From: Rapana venosa
Lineage: Eukaryota > Mollusca > Gastropoda > Neogastropoda > Muricidae
Reading direction: 5' to 3'
Assembly: GCA_028751875.1 (NCBI GenBank)
Contig: CM054158.1
Span: forward strand, 17,919,808-17,983,807
Length of the DNA stretch: 64,000 nt
The position numbers were made by a program, and so were the translations under genes. This document shows positions 1 to 41,092 of this stretch, piece after piece. The notes beneath the pieces are model-generated. The model was not told where the DNA came from, ran no database searches, and worked only from the letters and a program-made list of their open reading frames with translations. Every line of letters begins with the position of its first letter. Within the stretch, counting starts at the first letter, position 1.

Positions 1-285
1 CAGCTTGGGCTGATGGCACAGCTGACACATACACACTCAGCATGCAGTCTGTATTTTGGAGAGGGATGGGCTCTGCCAGGTTCATTTTGCTCAAGACACA
101 CACTGCCTGTGCAGTCACTCATTGACTTCTCATGGAGTCAAGGAAGAAGTCAATCAGTGAACATGACACTGCTGATTAGTGATTTTCTCCCTTTTTTTGG
201 GTCACATGTCTCAAATGCTCTCTAAGCCAAAACATTGTTCATACATATGTCTATCCTGCAATTAAATGAAATCCAATATTTAGCA

Positions 286-395
286 TCTTCTTCTTCTTCT
301 TTCTTCCTTTTTGTCATGTTTCTCCCAAGGGAGGTTTGACATTGATGAGCCTTCTCCATCTCTCTCTGTTTTGAGCTTCCTCAACATTTATTATA
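286..395 (-). mobile_element. LINE 3' end fragment (same family as 31583-31740)
   Basis: On the minus strand: EEAQNRERWRRLINVKPPLG, stop, then an (AAG)n tail. It differs from the 31.7-kb copy at only a few of about 80 bases, suggesting recent spread. The '..R..WR.L' ending is typical of non-LTR retrotransposon ORF2 C-termini. Confidence 0.75.
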
Positions 396-581
396 TATTT
401 ACATTTTTAGACAGGCATGTGCGTGATGGAAATCACCATCATGGGGCAGTGTATCAAAGTCTCTGGAACTTCTGTCTATAGGGTGACAGTAATAGAAGTC
501 AAGTTAGGTTTGGGACATGAAGCTGATGATGAAGCAAGGGTTTGAACACTTCATTTTTTAAATGTCACTACTGCAACAATG

Positions 582-582
<1 letters not shown>

Positions 583-615
<33 letters not shown>

Positions 616-726
616 ATTTATTTGTTTATTCTTTTATTCCAAGGATAATGGATTAAGCACTCAAGTGCTTTTTTCCCCAGTCCCTATGTGTATACCGTTG
701 TGTGTGTGTGTGTGTGTGTGTGTGTG
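583..726. repeat. (GT)n tracts around a SINE-tail fragment
   Basis: (GT)n at 583-613 and 700-726. Between them, about 620-700 matches the minus-strand 3' end of the dispersed SINE family (AAGGATAATGGATTAAGCAC). The rest of 1-2205 shows no gene apart from the visible exon that starts at 2206. Confidence 0.7.
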
Positions 727-1506
727 GTGTTGTTTTGTTTTGGGTTATCAGTTAACCCTTTTTAGTGTTCCATGACATCCATTGTCATCATGACAGGATT
801 TTTCAGCACACACAGTGATTTTTGTCTGCTACTCATGAGCAGCAAGATTTGATTATGATCCAAATGTCAGCATGCTTTTTCTTTTTTTTCATTTCAAAGA
901 TTTCTCCCCACTCTGGACTAAAATCTCCTGGTAAAATTAATCACTGACTGTGAGCATAAAATGGCTCCAGCAGCAAAATGGGTTAACTTTATCAGTTTAA
1001 AGTAATTTTTGTTAATCTATTAACAAACTTTTTCATTGATACCTTCTTTCTGTGTTTATGTCATACTTGTTTTTGTAATTTTGTTGTTGTTGTGGTTCTT
1101 TGTTTGTCTTAAGTATCCATTATTACAGTCATCCTTGAGTGTAAATGACTGTTGACATTTTTCTTTTTTTGCAGGAGACCTTTTATCAGGTTCTGCATTG
1201 CTTATTTTCCATGTTTGCTTGCACCTCTTTTCTCTTTTTTTTTGTTTTGTTCATCTTTTTTTGTTGCTGTTGTTGGGTTTTGTTGGTTTATTTAAAAAAA
1301 AAGAAGTTTGAGATGATTCAGTTTCAACATGCAAAAGATGAGTGTTGTTTTTGCTCATACAAAAATGTGTTTCTAAAATTGAAATGGATTTGTTTCCTTT
1401 TTCTAAATATTTCATTTTTATGTTATTTCTGTTTGTTTTCAATTCAGTTAGTTCTCTTATATTGCTTAACTTAAAAACAAAAAGTAAGATAGGCAATGTG
1501 ATTTGA

Positions 1507-1607
1507 AGTGTGTGTGTGTTGGTGTGTTTTGTTTTGTGTGTGTGTGTGTGTGTGGTGTGTGTGTGTGTGTGTGTGTGTGTGTGGTGTGGTGTGTGTGTGT
1601 GTGTGGT

Positions 1608-1657
<50 letters not shown>

Positions 1658-1735
1658 GATACTGTAACAGGGAGAGCAGCCAGAATTTCATGCAGAGAAA
1701 TCTGCCATGACTTAAAGTGGTATACAATACAATAC
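1507..1735. repeat. (GT)n array and adjoining dispersed repeat fragment
   Basis: A roughly 150-bp interrupted (GT)n, then a segment whose reverse complement (ACCACTTTAAGTCATGGCAG...) recurs at about 55590-55690 on the plus strand. The purine-rich stretch at 1765-1820 that follows is not convincing coding sequence. Confidence 0.65.
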
Positions 1736-2205
1736 ATACATATAATACAACACAACACAACATAAAAGGAGAAAATGCGGCAGAAGAGGAGAAAGAAAAG
1801 AAAAGAAAAAAAAAGTGTGAAAAAGTTAGTGAAAACAAAAAAGCATTCTTCAGAGTTGATGGAAAGATTCTCTCTGTGTTTTAGTATTCAGACTGTATTT
1901 TAAAGGTATTCTGTTAGTGGCTTTTAAAAAAGCACATTGTATTCTTTTGTTTGCATTCTTTTGTTTGTGTTTTTCGTTTCAACAGTTGTCGCTGTCACAG
2001 TATTATTTTGCTCTGGTCATAGCTCTCTGTTTGTCAGAACAACTGATATGGTTAGATTGTGAAGTGCACATCAGTTCTTTATTTCTGTTTGTGGCATACA
2101 TGTGTGTGTGTGTGAACAATTGCTTGTATATTTTAAAGTTAATGTATGGATGAATGTGTGTGTGTGTGTTTCAAATAAAGTCAACACAGCTGTTTAATCT
2201 TTCAG

Positions 2206-29855
<27,650 letters not shown>

Positions 29856-30645
29856 GCTGACCGATACCACCGTTGTGCTGCATACCATGTTTTCACCTCC
29901 GTCCATCAGAATCTTCTTTGTGACTTTTTCCACCAGCTTCCAATGCTTCTGTGGGAGAATGTGGTTTTTTATTTTCCACATGTCAGACTTTTGTAAGTTC
30001 AGTGAATAATGTACAGCTTTTTCTGCAGTCATTTTTTTTTTTTTAAGAGACTGTTGGGACTGATATTCATATTATTTAACATTCTGATTTGTTGCACGTT
30101 TCAAACTCAGGCATCGGGGTGAAATAAGGTAAGTTTGGTTTGGTAGGACTATAATAGTGTAATGCAAAACTGAGTCTTTATGACTGACCTGACTATGTTC
30201 CATTCCAGAGACCAAGCATGATAAGAACAGTGAGTTGTGTCAGCCTTAGTGAAAATGCTCTAAAACTGTGCTTCTGTGTTATAAGTTTTACAGATGAGAG
30301 GACAGTTTGGTTATTTCTGTCTGTCCTAAGTTTTACAAATGAGAAGACACTTGTTTTTGTTTGGTCATCTTTATTGTGCAGTCAGGTAACTTGTCCTATG
30401 TTTTTGAACTGTGGTCATGCTAAATGTAAATAATGGTCCAGTACTTCACGTTTTTCTTTCAAACAAAAGAGTTGATTAGAATGCATTTTTACATGTGTTG
30501 AACTGATGTATGATGAACTTGTGTTTACACATATTTCTAATCACTGACATATCCCTTATGATATATGGAACTGCTGTGATATGGAAAATTTGCAGAATTA
30601 AAATGTCCCTTCCTTACTTAATAAAATCTGAGTGGTCTTGATGAC
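29856..30645 (+). other. DNAI7: DNAI7 3' UTR (predicted)
   Basis: AT-rich, non-repetitive sequence from the stop codon to the AATAAA at 30620. No further coding signal was seen. An earlier cleavage site cannot be excluded. Confidence 0.6.
30620..30625 (+). terminator. Candidate polyadenylation signal for DNAI7
   Basis: AATAAA, 765 bp after the stop codon, followed by a GT-rich stretch (GAGTGGTCTTG). It is the best hexamer before the convergent NDUFA9 3' end. Confidence 0.55.
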
Positions 30646-31061
30646 AGTTGGAAGACTGGCTGTATGGGATGGTTGTTATTCAGACATACACACACAGAGA
30701 CACATCGCAAACACATGGTGAAAGTACACACCAAGGGAAAAGCAATACCACTGTTTCAAGACAGATTGCAAACATTGTCATCAACTTTATGAAGGCACTA
30801 TTTTCCAAAAGAATCCTGTTACTTACCCTCTAAGTGTTTCTTTCATAATACACAGTCTCAAAAGAGTTGTATTGCTTTTAATCGAGAGATAAACATGACA
30901 GACAGACACATGGAAGACTGATTTATTGTTGTTGTTTATATAGACCATACTTTGCATGTAAACTGTTCTGATGGAGAAGCATGTCAAGTTTCAGGACACT
31001 GTGCTAGTCTTCTATATTGTGTTCTTAAAACGATGTGGAGATCAAATTTAAAGCAGGGAGG

Positions 31062-31455
31062 TGGGACTGCCTAGTGGTTAGAATGCTGCGCTCATGACCT
31101 GGGTTCCAGCCACCATTGAGGCATCCATTTGAGGTTATTTTTCCCCCCTGGAGCTAACATCAGTACCGACTCCACTCCCCCAGTAGTCCTTCAGATGATA
31201 CTATAAACTGAGGCCATAAGTGTGAATGCAAGCAGAACATCTTGCACACACATAAGAACCCATTTTGCCTTTTGAAAGAGTAGGCCATTGCATGTCAGTA
31301 GGAACGGATGACAAATTAAAAAAAAAATGCATGCACACTGGTACTGTGTTTAAGACATCACCCCTTAAGTTGGAATGCAGCCATCTTCATGGTGGGGGAA
31401 AAACAGGCGCACACGCAAAATCTCACCACTGGTGAATCTCAGAGTTGTAGCCAAG
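31062..31455 (+). mobile_element. SINE copy (type B tail)
   Basis: Full-length-like: head TGCCTAGTGGTTAGAATGC, body ACTATAAACTGAGGCC and GAACATCTTGCACACA, then the type-B module (AGTTGGAATGCAGCCATC, AAATCTCACCACTGGTGAAT). Lies between the convergent DNAI7 and NDUFA9 ends. Confidence 0.8.
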
Positions 31456-31582
31456 GATCAGGACAAAATTGTTTAAAGCTACATCATTTGTTGCACATCG
31501 ACCACCAAAATAAAAAAATCAAAGACAGTACAGCTGATATGATTATCCACTATTGTCTTTCTTGTGGTCATACGGCAGGCAA

Positions 31583-31740
31583 ACATACCTAGCAAAACCT
31601 GGACTACCTGTATTGCAGATGATCTTAGAGAAAGGGGCATAAATAAGGAGGAAGCTCAAAACAGAGAGAGATGGAGAAGGCTTATCAATGTCAAACCTCC
31701 CCTGGGAGAAACATGACAAAAAAGGAAGAAGAAGAAGAAG
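31583..31740 (+). mobile_element. LINE 3' end fragment with near-perfect 13-bp target-site duplication
   Basis: Reads IPSKTWTTCIADDLRERGIN, KEEAQNRERWRRLINVKPPL, stop (31714-31716), then an (AAG)n tail. ATACGGCAGGCAA at 31570-31582 and ATACCGCAGGCAA at 31741-31753 differ at one base. 5'-truncated non-LTR element. Confidence 0.8.
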
Positions 31741-32170
31741 ATACCGCAGGCAACTTTCCACAAATGCATGCTATGGAAAAGTATGCCATAGTATAGTATT
31801 CATGCTTATGGCAGATTTCTCCATGCAAAATCTGACAAGATATCATTGGAGGAAGAAAAGGGTCATAACATGGTTCCACATCATTTTTGCCCCAAAATAG
31901 TTTCTATGTGACTTTGAAAGTAGGTGTCTTTATGGGCTTTGCTGTGGTTTCTGTACTAGATGTAGATAGAATCAAATCAATCATCTCATCTAAAGGACTT
32001 TCGCTTACACTATGTCCTACAGTACCCCCCCAAAAAAACTTGTCTGCATCTTAAATTACAAAAGGGAACTATCGTTTTGATGTACATATTTGCAATGTAC
32101 ACGCATACACACACACACACGTGCGCACACAGAGGCTCAGAACCACAATCACTTGTAACATTTCAACTAA

Positions 32171-32176
32171 TTTATT
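32171..32176 (-). terminator. Candidate polyadenylation signal for NDUFA9
   Basis: AATAAA on the minus strand, about 500 bp after the stop codon. 32177-32675 would be the 3' UTR. A second hexamer at 30922-30927 would need a 1.75-kb UTR containing a SINE and a LINE tail, which is less likely. Confidence 0.5.
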
Positions 32177-32675
32177 GAAAACGTTTAACTGCACAAATAT
32201 GTCTTTATCTGGAGATGATCACAAAAACACCACCAATATACAAGCAAAAGTGAATGTTAAATTCAGAACAGGTGGCATGTTCTTCAATACACTGCCTTCC
32301 ATACATAACTTCAGAGTTGCCAGCCAAAACGAGCTACCTTCATTGACTGATTAAACAGAGATAACTCTTTTCAGCAAGGGATCTTTGATGTTTTCTCTCT
32401 AACGCAGCAGCGTAACTACTGACTGATTTGTAAGCACTACACTCTTTCACTGACAGGCAAATTCTGTCACTTTTTTTCTTTTGGGGGAGGAAGTTGGGGG
32501 GGTGGGATCAAAGTCTCTCACAAGTTTACAGCAGACTCAAATCAATCACACTCTCAGTGGCTCGAATGACTATGCTCTGTGACAAAATCTCAGAGGCAGA
32601 CAGTTCACCACTAGACCACAATGTTGTTACTAGAAGCAGTGTCTTTCATTTGGCGAAGCAGCGACGACAAGCATG

Positions 32676-32858
32676 TCATTGAAAACTGCTGGCTGGGGAA
32701 GGGGGCACCGGATCTGCAAACTCGCCCAGGTGCTCCTCATAGTAGGCGCCCTGCTTGAAGGGCTTCAGTTCCCAGGGGACCTGGTTCTCCATGCGAGTCA
32801 GGGTCACCCCCAGGTCCTCCAGTGTGGGGCAACCTGTTGTCACGTCGGTCACAAACTC
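32676..32858 (-). CDS. NDUFA9: NDUFA9 last coding exon with stop
   Basis: Sixty residues (331-390): [19 protein letters not shown], then [20 protein letters not shown] and a Pro/Ser-rich end, stopping at TGA (32678-32676). 'LEDLGV.....E....E.L' is the family C-terminal signature. The Pro/Ser tail explains part of the extra length over the vertebrate protein. Confidence 0.93.
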   Translation of the reverse strand, partial: EFVTDVTTGCPTLEDLGVTLTRMENQVPWELKPFKQGAYYEEHLGEFADPVPPSPASSFQ

Positions 32859-35202
32859 CTGAAACAGAATCGTCAAACTCGTGACTTGAAGCCTTCTACT
32901 TGGTGCACAGGCTTTTTTTAATCTTTTTGGTCACATCTGTCATGACCTCATAAAGCAATATCAGATTCATGACTTATTAACACCTTCTTGATAGTATATT
33001 GGCTTTCTATTGCTGTAAGCAGTCTCCAAGACATACAACACATTTATCTACTTTATTTGGGGACAAATTTGTTTGTGTTCAGCTTTTAAATTTTTTGGGG
33101 GTTTATTTATTAAATAGGCAAACTTTCAAAATTATATTATTTTCCCACTATTTATCAGTCTTTTAGAAATCATCTGTTGAAGGCAGTAATAAAGAAAGCT
33201 TCGCAAACTTTCTGCTTCCACTTTTTGAGTCTTGTCAATTACACAACAAAAAGAAGAAGAAGAAGAAAACCCAAAATGAAGACAGAAAAACAAAATGTTA
33301 GAAACAGGGTGTACCACTATTCATATTTCTTAAGAATACTGATAATGTACATTCACTACTGAGGGTTTGGGACTGAAAGTTTTGAAGTAATGTGCTCTTT
33401 ATACTGATCCAGCATCTTCAACCCCCTCGGATATTGGTATAGTTCCAATGAATACTGTATTCTGAACAGGCACAATGGCAAACAAGCAGTCTTCACTCCA
33501 ATGAAGTTCCTTAACAGTATAAGGGGTAATCTCATCATCTATCTCTTGATCCCCCTGTCCAATAAATTCTTCAGATGAGACTATAAACCGGGATCCTGTG
33601 TGTGAACACAACCAGAGCATCTTGCACACGTTAAAACCTGTTCCACCTTTGAGAAGAGTAGGCTATTTGTGCTGGTGGGAACAAACAACAAAATATACAA
33701 AACCGCATGCACACAGGATCTGGATGTAAAAACAAAAACACGCGAGCTTATTCCTTTATCTTCAGAACTAAAGACTAAAAGATAAAATAAAGGAAAAGTA
33801 AAAAGGTGATAGGGGTGAAGACAGAGTACAAGAAAAAAGTATGTTTTAAAACAAATTATCAGCTACCTTTTCCAGCTTGTGCAAGGAGTACAGGGGCTCT
33901 GCAGGAGCAAAACTCATGGCATAGGCTTTCATTCTGAAAAACACACACGAAGCAATTAGTAAAAGAATTTTGTTCTTTTGACGTCAGACTCTCGTCCCTA
34001 TATGTTCTCAACTGTTCACAAATCAATGATTTTTATAGACAGCTATCATCTTCAGGCTGCCATGAGGCACCCACTCTTGAGACCCAGCACTGTATAGATC
34101 ACTTTGCTGTTAACCCAACCCTTAAAAAAATAACATAAAAAAAAGGCAGAATACTGGTCAAAAGAGCACATTCTGACACCAGCAATAGCTTAGTTGCAAA
34201 ATTACAGCTGAAGTGAAGTACAATCTGTTACTTTATCTCCCCCAAAAAAACCCAACAACAAACCCCTTTCTGACCCTGAGTTTTACACACATTTGCCACA
34301 GATACAAAACTGTAGGTTAGACAACTCAATGTAATTTTCTAAAATGCCTCTTGAAATAGAAATTCAGTCATCAAATTTAACCATAAATAGGGCTTTTGGT
34401 AAAAAAACAACTCAGGAAAACAATTTACTCTGGAGAACACAGATAGCAACAGTCAATCTTTTTTTTAAAAACTTTCGTTTAGTTTCACTCCACCGACTGA
34501 CCTGAAAGCAGGGGTGAGGTATGAGCGCTTGACTTTGCGGAACCTCATCACACGATAGAAGTAGTCCACCAGGTCAGCCAGGTAGTACCTCTCTGGTCTG
34601 TACGAGGAAATACAACAATCCATATCAGTTACACATGCACCCCATGAGGTTAAGTAAGGATGAAAATCCATGACAGGCAGAATAAATTTGTTTCCATATA
34701 GATTTCTTTGTGCCTACAGAATATAATTGACCCTGGTATACTAACACCTTGGACATAAGAATTGCAGTGGCTTGAAATTTTCATCACTTGCAAAGCACAA
34801 TATGAAAGAGGTAAGATTAAAAAAAAACACATTGAAATACACAGGATAAATTGAATATGAAAAATAGAAAAAAAAATCAATTTTAAAACACACACACAAG
34901 CACACACACACACAAGCACCTGTCATTCTCCCAGGGTCTTAACAATACATTTCATCATACCTACGCTACATTCTTGTTTTTGGAACATACTAACTTAAGC
35001 ACAAAACTTAGTTTTGGGATGAGGTGGGGGGGGGAGGGGAGGATACACTGCATGAAATGATTATGACTATCTTCAGTAAACTCACTATTCAGAACTTAGA
35101 GAATCAAGGCACTGATCACAAGATGATTAATAACAGCCATCTCCCCTCCCCACCCCCCAAAAAAAAAACCCCCAACAAAAAACAACCACCATAACCCTCC
35201 CC

Positions 35203-35233
<31 letters not shown>

Positions 35234-38200
35234 AAAAAAAATCCCACCAACCCAAACCAAATGAACGCAAAATAACCATAGGTCCAACCATTCCAGCACT
35301 TGACATAATAGTATAGTTGATATGGCAATGGAGTTCTAATCCTAATGGAGCTAAATTCAGGAGCAGGAGTCTCCACAAGTCTTGGTGAATCAAAGGAAGG
35401 CAGTTTTACCATCTTTGTCAACTTGTGTGCAGACTTGACAGTGCCTCAATCCCCTTTATGTATACATCAACGCAAAAAACTGAGCATGCACACAGACGAT
35501 CCTGCTCACCTACAACACAAATGCTGTCTCAGCAGAGCAATAAATAATGCCGCTGGTCAAATATCTGCTGAACACATTTCTTGGATGATAGGCAGTGTAT
35601 ATCCCACCCTTGACCCTAAATTCCCATAGCAAACAGCATTCAGTGAGAACAACATGGGTGTGTGCTGGAGGGGTTAAGGGTTGTCTGCCACCAGCACAGA
35701 TGAAGCTTAAGACATAACAGACTGAAAACAAAACTGACCCCACCACTTCGTAGGTCTCTCCTGCATTGTCAGGATTCTTGATGGCTTCGATGACACCCTG
35801 GGCCACGTCCTGGACCTGCAATGTACAGGCAACAAGCAAAATCTGTTTATTGTCACGTTGATTTACTGTTTCTTGTTACAGATATGTTGTGCTATCTCCC
35901 CACATGATAGACATAGTTAACCAGGTCAACCACATATTATCCCACACCAGATTTTGGGAATTTCGGAACAGACGTTTACTGCAATCATAAGAATCTTTCA
36001 TGGATGTGTTTACAGCCCACCATGATTTAGACAATTTAAGCAAGATTGGCAAATAGAATCTGATTTTTATCTTCACTAGAGATCACAACTTTGCAAAAGG
36101 CATGTGATGATTGTCAAACACTGATCTCCCATCGCTCAGTGGACACTGCCTAACATTAAAAACGTTACCTGCTTCGCATGGCAAGTTATACCTTTTGGAA
36201 GTTTGGTCACCACATTATGTAAAATTGTATGGGTGAATGCCAATACTGATTGCAAAATTGCAAAAGAGTACAAGCAAACATGGCCAGCAGGCAAGTTTGC
36301 TACACCCCTCCCGCAAATGACAGTCCCCCATGAACCTGCACTCTTAAGATTTGTACACAAACTTGTCACAAGCAAACAAGGGGTGGAAAAACTGAAACCA
36401 CAGTCACTGTAACATCCTACAGAAAGAGTTACATACCATAAAACCTGTTCCTTTTATCACATAACGATTCATGAAGATGAGAATGACCATGAGGACGTTA
36501 CGAAAGTCCAGCTAGGTTTCAGACCACACAACAGCACTGTATCTATACACACTGCCAGCACACCTACTGCCACCCACCAGGCCAGAGAGAAAAAAGCAGC
36601 AGTAGTGTTGGCCAGGAAATTTGAACTCTTCAGACTCAGATCTATGCAAGAGATACCATGAGGACTACAATAGCCAGCTATTCAACCACACAACAGCACT
36701 GTATCTAAACACACTGCCAGCAACACTACTGCCACCACCAGGCCAAGAGAAACAAACAGCTGTATTGCCAGAAATTGAAATCTTCAGATCAGTCTATGCT
36801 CACAAGAACTCACATACACAGCTATATCACACACACATACACAGCTATATCACACAACACCAACATACATAGCTATATCACACAACACCACATACACAGC
36901 TATATCACAATCTCACATTCACAGCTATATCACAGAACACCAACATACACAGCTATATCACAGATACTCACATACACAGCTATATCACAACACTCACATA
37001 CACAGCTATATCACAAACACCACATACAAGCTATATCACAAACACCACATACACAGTATATCACACAACATCACAGCTATATCACAGACACTCACATACA
37101 CAGCTATATCACAACACCAACATACACAGCTATATCACACAACACCAACATACACAGCTATATCACAGACACTCACATTCACAGCTATATCACACACACC
37201 ACATACACAGCTATATCACAGACACTCACATACACAGCTATATCACACACACACACATACACAGCTATATCACACAACACCAACATACATAGCTATATCA
37301 CACAACACCCACATACACAGCTATATCACACAACACCCACATACACAGCTATATAACAGACACCCACATACACAGCTATATCACACAACACCAACATACA
37401 CAACCACATCACAGACACACACAACACAGCTATACCACAGACACTCACATACACAGCTATATCAGACACACACATCTATATCACACACACACATCTATAC
37501 CACACAGACAAACACATACACAGAGCTCTATCTATCACTCACAAAGACAGGCTGCTTGATGGTGGCTTCTCCTTTCTTCCAGAGAGGAACTGTGCCATGA
37601 GCTCGCCTCCCTGTAAGCATGAATGTTAGCTGATTCAGGTCCTGTGGGAAACAGACTGTGTACCTTTGAACTGAGAAACTTATCTCCACGCACACATTCT
37701 GCATTGAAGCCAATGATAGTGATTCATACAATAAGAAAGTCATCACAATAGAGTAATTTATATGACAAAGACTTTGGTGTGGTGTGTGGTGTGTGTGTGT
37801 GTGATGTGTGTGGTGGTGAGTGGGTGGGGAGGGGGTGTGTGTATATGTGTGCAAGTATACACAGGCATGTGTTCAACAACAGTTTTGACATCTCTCTACA
37901 ATCCAACTTTCATTATACCTCCAAAAATCTATTTTGAAAGATGTTAAAATTAACATTACTAAGAAACTGACAAAAAATATCCAAAGAATCTATGCAAATT
38001 TATACATGAACACCTCAAAATGTTTATTTTCAAAGCTGAGGTTATCAGTGATGTAGTATCCAAGAAATCTTTGACAACTTACATTCACATCTCCTTCCCT
38101 GAAGATGAAATGCAGCTACCTTTATGGCGGGCAAAAAATGGTTGCATACAAAATATCTCACCATTGGTGAACCTTGGAGTACTAGCTGAGGAACAATAAA

Positions 38201-40918
38201 AAGAGAAAAAAAAATTCGCATCTCCAAAGTCTGCTTTTACAACTGCAGTTCATAATGCCACTAACAATCTCACAGAAAATAATGTCAAATCTGAGGAATC
38301 TATGCCAATGATCCTTAACATCTCCAAAATCTATTAAAAAAAAGATGACATTGCCAGCAGTAAGAAACTCACAGAAACTGGCGTAATATCTGAGGAATCT
38401 ATGCCAAACATCTTTTACATATCCAAAATCTAATAAAAAGATGATGTCAGAATTAGTAAGAAACTCACAAAAGTTGGCGTAGTATCTGAGGAATCTGTCT
38501 TCACTGCCGTAAATGTCAGCTGGGCGGAAGATGACGGCTTCAGGGAACTCCTCTCTCACCGCCAGCTCACCTTCGTACTGAAATATACAGTATATATATC
38601 CATTTCAGTCAGATACGTAATAACCATAACATGAGTTTGTACATATTTGAGTGAGTGAGTGCATGTGCATGTGTGTGTATGTGAGTGAGAGTGTGTGTGT
38701 GAAAATATAAAAACAACAGAGAACATGTATTCAACACATAAGATGAACATACACCATTAATTTGATAATTTGAAGGAAGTGGGTTGTTTTGATGGCCCCC
38801 CCCCCCCCCCCCCCCCCCCTTCCAGCTAGAGCTCCAAGGTTCATCAATGGTGTGATTTTTGTGTTTGTGACCATTTTTACCTCTACCATTAAAATAGCTG
38901 CATTCTGGCTTCGAGAAGATGTCTAACCATGACACTAGCTAGCGTGCATGCATTTTTTTGTTTTTGTTTTGTAAATTGTAATCCATTCATACCAACACAA
39001 CAGGCTACTCTTTGAAAAGCAGAATGGGTTTTAACGTGTGTGCAAGATGTTCTGAGTGTATTTGCACAGGGGCTTTGGTTTATAGTTTCATCTGAAGGAC
39101 TTTCAAGGAAGTGGAGTCAGCACTAATGTTAATTCCATGAAAAAAAAAATCCCATTGGATGGAGTCTCAGTGGAGTTCAAACCTGGGCCATCAAATCTGA
39201 GAGCAATGCTCTAAATACTAGGTTATCCCGCCCTCTGGAAGCAGTTTAAAATGGAATAGCAGAGAATAGGGTAGAATACAAACAAATCACTACACTACCC
39301 TACACTATCCTACCCTACATTACACCACACCGCACTACACTACGCCACCTAAACAACAATATTAGCTACCTTGGAGCGGAGGAATTTGGAGCCAGCTTTG
39401 TTGTAGATGGGCTGAGGGGTGGGGCTGGCATTCAGAGAGGAGAAGTGGATGAGTTTCTCCACCCCTGACTCACGAGCCAGGCGAGCAATCAGGCGAGCTC
39501 CATCCACATGGACAGCATTGAAGTCATAGTTCCTGAAGAGACAATTGCAAACCTATTCAAATATGTATAATTATATAATATATACATATATATTATTTTA
39601 TATTGTATACTTATATAATTATATAGACAGAATTTCTTATCTTCTGAGTCTTTCTGGAAAAAAAGCAGGAGAATGGACCAAGAAGGCAGAAAATAGACAA
39701 AAAGGTGGTGATAATAATAATAAGAAGAATAGGGCAGAAAGAACGAGAGGGATAGGAAACAGGGATTCCAAGCACAGAATTTCTAGGGGGAGGGTATGCT
39801 ATTTATACTGACAGGCTCCCGAAATCTCCAATGGGAACAAGTTTATTCTAAAAACCTTGGTCAAAAGCCAACTACCCCCCCCCCCCCCCCCCCCCCCCCT
39901 AAAAAAACCCCCAACAAAAAACAACACCCACCCATTCTTAGAATTAAAAATCCATCCAATAAGGTGCAAAAATATAATGCATGCTCTTCAATTTTAAATG
40001 GTTCGATCTTCTTTATTTGTTCCTTTGTTTATATTCTTTTGCTCAAGCCGATTCTGTGTAATAAAACAGAAAAACAGATTCTGACACTTTACCTGGTTTC
40101 CCACTCTCTGCCAACCAGGTTGATGACCACATTGGAATACTTCATCACCTTCCGCACTGACTCTTCATCATTCAGAAAAAAGGGCTGAAACAAATGACAC
40201 CTAGAAAATTACAACAAAACAAGACAAAAGAACCCAACCAAAAAACCCCAAGAACTATTGAAAAACTCCCCACAAACTACAAAACAATCTTCAGCAGTAC
40301 AAAATATACCATATAAAATCATTATTAACAGAAGGTTACTAAATCTTTGATATGGTACGAAAATTTACCTGCTGTAGTTAGTAATGGACTCTATTCTCTT
40401 GCTGGCCCTTGTAATGAGACAATAAATCGAGATCCTTCAGTGACTTTATGTGTAAGCAAGAATAACATGAACACGTTAAAAACTCATCTATCTTTTACAG
40501 ACAAGTAGACCAGATGCACACCATGTACCACCACTGACACACACACATGCATGCACACACACACACACTCTTTCTCTCTCTTTCACAGAGGCACGCAGAC
40601 AAACAAACACAAAGACACAAACGCATGCACACAATGGGTAATCTTACAAAGAAGAGAACTTGTCCAAGATCCCCAACCATCCGCAAACGTTCTACTTCAT
40701 ATGGATCGCCTCTGTAAGGTATGATGATCTGAGAGCCAATCTTTCCTGCAACACAAGCACACACAGAAGCTTGTATGATTTCACCCACCTTTCAAGTTAT
40801 ATCTGATGATACTTTTCAACTTAATCTATGATCAACATCCACCTACATCATAAGCCAGTCTGGTCCTTGTCATGTCTTCATGCCTCTGAGAGAAAGCATG
40901 TGGGGAGGAGGTGGGGTG

Positions 40919-40998
<80 letters not shown>

Positions 40999-41021
40999 AG
41001 AGGAGGGAGGGAGGGAGGGAG

Positions 41022-41092
<71 letters not shown>

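Larger units (their letters stand above)
37920..38577 (-). repeat. Degenerate minisatellite copying the NDUFA9 exon 6 donor
   Basis: Period 96-99 bp. The exon-end segment AGATTCCTCAGATA and the following GTGAGTTTCTTACT recur at about 38400 (unit 2) and about 38301 (unit 3, GTGAGA). More diverged units continue below 38083 (AGATTTCTTGGATACTAC near 38055, AGATTCTTTGGATA near 37990), separated from the first three by a SINE fragment with its own target-site duplication. Exon plus units 1-2 remain one open frame. Confidence 0.88.

Noticed and set aside
1774..1900. Lys/Arg-rich ORF as the missing first exon of DNAI7
   Set aside because: Low-complexity purine tract, no credible donor in the right phase, and no family similarity.
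36775..37356. 193-residue Tyr/Thr/His-rich ORF
   Set aside because: Product of a stop-free short tandem repeat inside an NDUFA9 intron.
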